Source: Nonlabens antarcticus
GTDB lineage: Bacteria > Bacteroidota > Bacteroidia > Flavobacteriales > Flavobacteriaceae
DNA: 64,000 bases
Reading direction: 5' to 3'
Assembly (NCBI RefSeq): GCF_015356755.1
Contig: NZ_JADFCO010000065.1
Location: 62,001 to 126,000 of the forward strand
The notes under the pieces are model-generated. The model did no database searches, was not told the origin of the DNA, and saw only the letters and a program-made list of their open reading frames with translations. Positions 59,833 to 64,000 of the stretch are shown in pieces. Every line of letters begins with the position of its first letter. Positions within the stretch are counted from its first letter, which is position 1. Both the position numbers and the translations under genes were made by a program.

Positions 59833-60231
59833 TTAGGGCTTGAATCTGCGGTTTGCTTTCTTCTCGCTGTGTTTTTTATTATCATTCAAACGCTTTCTCT
59901 TGACAGATGCAGGAACTACTCGCTTCCGACGCACTTTTTTAGGGGTTGCACTTTTCTTAAGTAATTTGACCAATTTTGCAAAAGCCAGTTCCTTATTTTT
60001 AGCTTGGCTTCTGGATTCTTGGCAAGAGATTTTAAGTAAATTCTCTTTAGTTAATTGTCCTTGAAGAGCCTCTAATATTCTGGAATGTTCCCCTTTCGCG
60101 AAAGCGGTACTATTTTCAATATCAAACTCCAGCAAAACTTTTGTGGCTACTTTATTAGCATGTTGCCCGCCTGGCCCACTGCTTGCAACGGCTGTGTAAC
60201 TCACTTCTTTATGTAGCTGCTCGATATCCAT
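59833..60231 (-). CDS. arfB: Alternative ribosome-rescue factor ArfB (peptidyl-tRNA hydrolase)
   Basis: A 132-residue release-factor-like protein. The GGQ motif (SGPGGQHANK, about 18-27) catalyses peptidyl-tRNA hydrolysis on stalled ribosomes, and the strongly basic C-terminal tail (KKVRRKRVV…KKANRRFKP) binds the mRNA channel. A near-exact palindrome at 60092-60105 is read as AFAKGE. Its start directly follows the DUF4301 stop, so the two are probably co-transcribed. Confidence 0.92.
   Translation of the reverse strand: MDIEQLHKEVSYTAVASSGPGGQHANKVATKVLLEFDIENSTAFAKGEHSRILEALQGQLTKENLLKISCQESRSQAKNKELAFAKLVKLLKKSATPKKVRRKRVVPASVKRKRLNDNKKHSEKKANRRFKP
60092..60105. repeat. GCTTTCGCGAAAGC palindrome, one mismatch, in coding
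   Basis: CCTTTCGCGAAAGC; read as AFAKG in ArfB on the minus strand. Confidence 0.85.
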
Positions 60232-61782
60232 CTAGCTCTGGTGTGCAGGTTTGAGTAGATCGTTTACATTCTTGACCGGATTGAAAGTAATGAGCGGCAC
60301 CTCAACAAAAATTGTATTCCAGTGCGCCATCGCACCGTTCCACAGTCCAGGAAGTTCTTGAGCTTTCAAATCGGTTCCCATTCTAGACTTGCGGGTTATA
60401 AATCCAGTTTCTAAATCGCGAAATTCAGTTAGGTCAAATTTATCCTTCTTATAATCTCGAACGCTACAAACCAGATCTACCGGATTGAAATGGGTGCAAT
60501 TTGATGCGATCTTGCGCTGTCTGTGATTGTCCTGATCAACCTGTGCGCTCTCTACTATCTGAAGGCTCAACTGCCCTGTTTCATTAATCACCCAAAATGG
60601 CCCACCACCGGGTTCCCCCTCATTTTGTACCATTCCACAAACTCTAAATGGGCGATTCAACCTCTCTTTGATTGCTTGCAGTTGAAACTCCATTTTATAT
60701 TTATGATAATCCAGCGGTAAAGTACTTTGTAGTTGGTCCTTTATGAATTCCTCCATTTCCCGCATCATATCACTCGATGGCGTTTCAATGTCTAGAAGCT
60801 TAAGGTAACTGAATGATTTTTCCTGCAAATCCAGTAGAATTCCCGCAAGCATTTTTTTATAGTCTCCTACCTCAACCTCAAAAGTAGAGACGGTGACATT
60901 ATCAATATTTTTTATAAATATGAGATCTGCATTTAGTTCATTGAGGTTTTCTAGTAAAGCCCCATGGCCCGCAGGACGAAAGAATAACTCTCCGTTTTCA
61001 TCAAGAATGGGCTGGTTCTTCATATCTACCGCTAGGGTATCAGTATGCGGTTGCTGGTGTGAAAAATTTATTTCAAAACGAGTTCCAGTCTTAAGTTCAA
61101 CAATTTCCTGAATGCGTTTAAATTCTTGCTTAAAATCGTCCCTGAAATCTGGAGCAATCGTAAAATGAAGTTTGGCCTTGTTTTGCGAGGTCGCATAGCT
61201 TGATGCCTCATAAAGGTGTTCTTCAAAAGCAGTAGCAATATTTTCTGGATATTTATGAAAGGGCACTAAACCCTTAGGCATTGCCGTATAATTAAAGCCT
61301 TCCTTAAAAAGCATTTTGCGTACAAAGCGGACTTTCTGCTCCCGGTCAGAAAGTGATTTCCAATGGGCGTCCTCATTTTTTAATGCTTGCAATATCTCCT
61401 CATAAAACGGGAATTTGTCCAATCCTACAAAAAATGTAAACAGTTCCCTCGCCTTTTTTTTATTGACAAACGAATTAATAGAATCTACTACTGGATCAAA
61501 TTGCTGCAGGAACTCATGTAAAAACTTGAACATTCTAGTAGCTGCACCGCTCGCAGGGACAAATTTGATAATATCAAGATTCTTCTTTTTTTCTTCATAC
61601 AGATTAATGTAGAAACTTCTCTTATCATCGTTAACGGTTACAATCCCATCATCAATTACCGCAGCACGCTGTAATTTGACTACTGGAAAACCGTTTACAA
61701 ACCTTTTAAGTTGTTCTTCCACGGTTGTGGTTGAGATTTGCTTTTCCCTTAGTTGTTGAAGTTGGGGTTCCGTAAAATTCAT
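60232..61782 (-). CDS. DUF4301 family protein
   Basis: A 516-residue soluble protein matching DUF4301 of Bacteroidota: FVPASGAATRMFKFLHEF near residue 75, KGLVPFHKYPENIATAFEEHLYEA, GHGALLENLNELNADLIFIKNIDNV and CGMVQNEGEPGGGPFWV. The GSGxGTRM-like ASGAATRMF resembles a nucleotidyltransferase loop, so a sugar-nucleotide-type activity is possible, but no function is established. The stop abuts arfB and the start abuts the NadR-like ATPase. Confidence 0.87.
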   Translation of the reverse strand: MNFTEPQLQQLREKQISTTTVEEQLKRFVNGFPVVKLQRAAVIDDGIVTVNDDKRSFYINLYEEKKKNLDIIKFVPASGAATRMFKFLHEFLQQFDPVVDSINSFVNKKKARELFTFFVGLDKFPFYEEILQALKNEDAHWKSLSDREQKVRFVRKMLFKEGFNYTAMPKGLVPFHKYPENIATAFEEHLYEASSYATSQNKAKLHFTIAPDFRDDFKQEFKRIQEIVELKTGTRFEINFSHQQPHTDTLAVDMKNQPILDENGELFFRPAGHGALLENLNELNADLIFIKNIDNVTVSTFEVEVGDYKKMLAGILLDLQEKSFSYLKLLDIETPSSDMMREMEEFIKDQLQSTLPLDYHKYKMEFQLQAIKERLNRPFRVCGMVQNEGEPGGGPFWVINETGQLSLQIVESAQVDQDNHRQRKIASNCTHFNPVDLVCSVRDYKKDKFDLTEFRDLETGFITRKSRMGTDLKAQELPGLWNGAMAHWNTIFVEVPLITFNPVKNVNDLLKPAHQS

Positions 61783-62336
61783 TATAATAATTTATCTATG
61801 GCTTTTACTGCATTTAAAAAACGCTGATGACCTAGTTGATTAATCAACACATAGGGTTGATTGAATTTTTTAAGTGTGTTCTCAAATCTATCAAATAACT
61901 CCTTACGATCGCCTGGTCGATCTCTTAAATCATCTGGCGACCACAAAGTGTCTATATCTTTAAGAAGATATAAATCACATTTTGAGGAACGAGCAGCATT
62001 CTCTAATTCCTGCGGAATTTTATTAAAGTAATACTGGCAATAGACATAGGTTTCTAATATATCTGTATCGCAAATCAATAGTTTATCGGCTTGAAGACTG
62101 GCTAGATTTTCTGCTTCACGCTGTCCTATAGCGATAGGAATAATATCTTGATATTCACAAATATGACCGTTGACATCAAATTTTTGTTGGAGATAATCAC
62201 GAGCAAATTCGGGTACTTCTGGCACTTGATAATGCCTGGCAAGTTGATTTGCTAGGGTTGATTTACCGCTACTTTCTGGGCCATAAAGAACAATCCTTAT
62301 GCCAGAGAAATCTGATTGTTCAGGTATTTTTTCCAT
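61782..62336 (-). CDS. NadR-like AAA ATPase (ribosylnicotinamide kinase type)
   Basis: A 184-residue P-loop kinase: Walker A YGPESSGKSTLANQL (about 18-32), FARDYL and the CDTDILETYVY segment match the C-terminal kinase domain of NadR. No HxGH nucleotidyltransferase domain is present. Its first 40 bp overlap the 3' end of the PnuC-like transporter gene, implying tight coupling. It likely phosphorylates nicotinamide riboside after import, or another vitamin if the transporter is a PnuT. Confidence 0.85.
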   Translation of the reverse strand: MEKIPEQSDFSGIRIVLYGPESSGKSTLANQLARHYQVPEVPEFARDYLQQKFDVNGHICEYQDIIPIAIGQREAENLASLQADKLLICDTDILETYVYCQYYFNKIPQELENAARSSKCDLYLLKDIDTLWSPDDLRDRPGDRKELFDRFENTLKKFNQPYVLINQLGHQRFLNAVKAIDKLL

Positions 62337-62944
62337 TGTTTATATCCTACAAAGGCAATTATAGAGAGAAATATGTAAAGCACGGCAGTGAGACTAAACG
62401 CATTGTACATCTGGTCAATCTTGTAAAAATAAAGTGGCACTGATATGATATTCCCTACCATCAATACCAGCCAGTGTTCCAGCTTGCGACGTGCCATAAG
62501 CCACATTCCCGCAAAGAAAATCCCAGTAGTTAACATGTCAACGTAAGAAACCCAACTTTCTAATCTTTGCGTGGATTTATATAATATAAAAATAGCAACT
62601 CCAGTTGCCACAGCAATTCCTGTGGCGGTTACCCATTCCTTAAAGAGTGTTATGGTAATAGGTGCTTCCGTATTATTCTTCCCGTTTTTTAACCAGTAAT
62701 ACCAGCCATAAACACTCATTATAAAGTAATAACCATTGATTACCATATCACCTAAGAGATTCCACTGATACAACAAATAGACAAAAAGCAGAGTGCTTAC
62801 AATTCCAAAAGGAAATACTAAAATGTTGTTGCGCAAAGAATAAAGGACACTAATTACAGACATCACTATAGCGGTAACTTCTAGAAGAACTTGGGTTGTA
62901 GAGTACTCGCTATACTGACCAAAAATAAAGTCCATCCACTCCAT
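62297..62944 (-). CDS. PnuC family nicotinamide riboside (or thiamine) transporter
   Basis: A 215-residue membrane protein with about seven helices: YGWYYWLKNG and KLEHWLVLMVGNIISVPLYFYK are hallmarks of PnuC-type facilitators. Such transporters rely on intracellular phosphorylation by an adjacent kinase, which the overlapping NadR-like gene supplies. However, the gene upstream encodes a thiamine-binding-family protein, so a thiamine substrate (PnuT) cannot be excluded. One base separates the two genes. Confidence 0.87.
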   Translation of the reverse strand: MEWMDFIFGQYSEYSTTQVLLEVTAIVMSVISVLYSLRNNILVFPFGIVSTLLFVYLLYQWNLLGDMVINGYYFIMSVYGWYYWLKNGKNNTEAPITITLFKEWVTATGIAVATGVAIFILYKSTQRLESWVSYVDMLTTGIFFAGMWLMARRKLEHWLVLMVGNIISVPLYFYKIDQMYNAFSLTAVLYIFLSIIAFVGYKQWKKYLNNQISLA

Positions 62945-63205
62945 CTAGAAATGTGGTTTATAGTCGGCACGATTTGATTTGACAAGTTTCATATAGATGA
63001 GAACCGCATCTTGTTCTGACAAACTTTCTTCTATTGCATCAACTAAAAACGGCATCAAAGATGAATATGGACCATAAATCTGGGTAGAAAGAGGGTTTTC
63101 CATCACTTTAAAGGATGAAGCTCTTAGCACTTTTATAAAATTAATAATGTGCTGTTCAAAATCATCTTGCAACGGCGACATGGTTAATTCAATAGATACT
63201 TCCAT
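62945..63205 (-). CDS. Thiamine-binding (MTH1187/YkoF-like) family protein
   Basis: An 86-residue single-domain ferredoxin-like protein. The pattern VSIELTMSPLQDDFEQHI…STQIYGPYSSLMPFLVDAIEESL matches the MTH1187/YkoF family, some members of which bind thiamine or its HMP moiety. The final KSNRADYKPHF is polar. It precedes the PnuC-like transporter with no gap, which suggests a shared vitamin-handling role. Confidence 0.7.
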   Translation of the reverse strand: MEVSIELTMSPLQDDFEQHIINFIKVLRASSFKVMENPLSTQIYGPYSSLMPFLVDAIEESLSEQDAVLIYMKLVKSNRADYKPHF

Positions 63206-63228
63206 AATATGGTTCTTTGTTTACAAAA

Positions 63229-63957
63229 CTAACCTATCCAACTCAGATTTTGCTCAATTGCAGTTCCTACAACGACCATTTTGACACCCGCATTAAACCG
63301 CTCTTCTATTTCTTTGAGCTCACACAAACCGCCTCCAACGATGACGGGAACGTTAGTCGCTGCGACAACTTTTGAAATAATGTCAACTTTTACCGCTGTG
63401 CGTGCACCGCTTCCAGCTTCCAGATAGATCAATTTATTGCCCATAAGATGACCGGCTATTGCAGTATCGATAATGTGTTCTTCTTCATTTTGCGCGATGG
63501 GTTTCGTCTCAGAGACTCTAGCAACTGCAGTTTCCACCCCTCCATCCACCAGAATATATGCGGTAGGAATTATTTCAAGTTTTGATTCCCGCAACTTTTC
63601 TGCAGCCTTCACTTGCTCGCCTATCAAATACTGGGGATTGCGCCCAGAAATAAGGTTCAGAAACAGTAAGCCATCAGCGTTTTCTGAAATTTGATAATGT
63701 GATCCTGGAAATAACAGCAATTCTAGTTGCGTTGTTTTACGAAAAGCTTCTAGCCACTTATCCAGATTGATACTTTCCATCGTGCTACCGCCTATCAAAA
63801 ATATAATATGGTCTAACTGAAGTTTCCTTTTGAGTTCTGACGTTGTGGTTGACATAGCTTTCGCGAAAGCGGAAAAGTCTTCCATACATAACTTTTCAGG
63901 ATCTACAAGGATGCCCAGAGTCCGGTTGCAATTGCGCAGACGTTGTAAAATTGACAT
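63229..63957 (-). CDS. Geranylgeranylglyceryl/heptaprenylglyceryl phosphate synthase-like protein
   Basis: A 242-residue TIM-barrel protein of the GGGP synthase/PcrB family, which joins a polyprenyl group to glycerol-1-phosphate. Visible motifs are LGILVDPEKL, FLIGGSTM, LLFPGSHYQIS, YLEAGSGARTAV and VPVIVGGGL. The ATG at 63957 was chosen over a TTG one codon earlier. Bacteroidota carry this enzyme although they lack archaeal lipids, so its product here is unclear. A palindrome copy is read as AFAKAM near residue 32. Confidence 0.92.
   Translation of the reverse strand: MSILQRLRNCNRTLGILVDPEKLCMEDFSAFAKAMSTTTSELKRKLQLDHIIFLIGGSTMESINLDKWLEAFRKTTQLELLLFPGSHYQISENADGLLFLNLISGRNPQYLIGEQVKAAEKLRESKLEIIPTAYILVDGGVETAVARVSETKPIAQNEEEHIIDTAIAGHLMGNKLIYLEAGSGARTAVKVDIISKVVAATNVPVIVGGGLCELKEIEERFNAGVKMVVVGTAIEQNLSWIG
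63857..63870. repeat. GCTTTCGCGAAAGC palindrome, in coding
   Basis: Exact copy, read as AFAKA near the N-terminus of the GGGP synthase-like protein. Confidence 0.9.
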
Positions 63958-64000
63958 CAAGTAGCAGGTAAAATGTAAACAAGTGTTGATTCCAGAATTT

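Overview
The window is chromosomal DNA from a member of the Flavobacteriaceae (Bacteroidota). The evidence is the gliding lipoprotein GldH, a type IX secretion C-terminal domain, a RicT/PSP1-gldH-PBP1A cluster, a FadL/SGNH pair, Bacteroidota promoters (TTG, about 19 bp, TAnnTTTG), sparse Shine-Dalgarno signals and many SCxx lipoboxes. The genus is not certain. There is one tRNA gene (Asn) and no rRNA, CRISPR array or recognisable insertion sequence.

Layout. 1-3.7 kb: DUF6089 barrel (cut by the window edge), nadK, CBS protein, pdxJ and an alpha/beta hydrolase. 3.8-7 kb: FadL-type porin, SGNH lipoprotein and a small membrane protein. 7-10.5 kb: proteostasis block tig-clpP-clpX. 10.5-15.6 kb: an accessory, partly decayed islet. 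It starts exactly where the 3' end of clpX is duplicated and holds a zincin-like lipoprotein with an overlapping small secreted protein (toxin/immunity-like), a second clpX 3' end with its own terminator, two frameshifted genes and a duplicated module. 15.6-30 kb: sensor kinase, flavin reductase, DUF3127, aat, tag, a large T9SS beta-propeller protein, M13 and CocE-type peptidases/hydrolases, an exported peptide deformylase and a fused dipeptide ABC ATPase. 30-37.5 kb: exonuclease, PBP1A, gldH, ricT, tRNA-Asn and rseP. 38-45 kb: SCO protein, TerB-DnaJ protein and an mntR-led metal ABC transporter operon. 45-52 kb: lipoproteins, enoyl-CoA hydratase, NtrY-like kinase, aldo/keto reductase, acyl-ACP desaturase and plsC. 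52-59 kb: leuS, ftsX, DUF3098, uppP and truB. 59-64 kb: thioredoxin-like protein, arfB, DUF4301, NadR-like ATPase, PnuC-like transporter, a thiamine-binding-type protein and a GGGP synthase-like protein.

The most striking signals are repeats. (1) A palindrome, GCTTTCGCGAAAGC, occurs 17 times (13 exact, 4 near-exact). It lies between genes and inside genes, where it is read as AFAKA or FRES. (2) leuS is about 1,197 codons long because a DUF559 nuclease-like domain, bounded by roughly 38-bp imperfect inverted repeats, sits in frame just before the catalytic-core motif. leuS also carries two other palindromic repeats in frame. (3) Heptanucleotide tandem arrays occur four times; two identical-unit arrays follow stop codons directly and each has a GC-rich palindromic repeat shortly downstream. 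(4) The clpX 3' end has been duplicated or replaced around a toxin/immunity-like islet.
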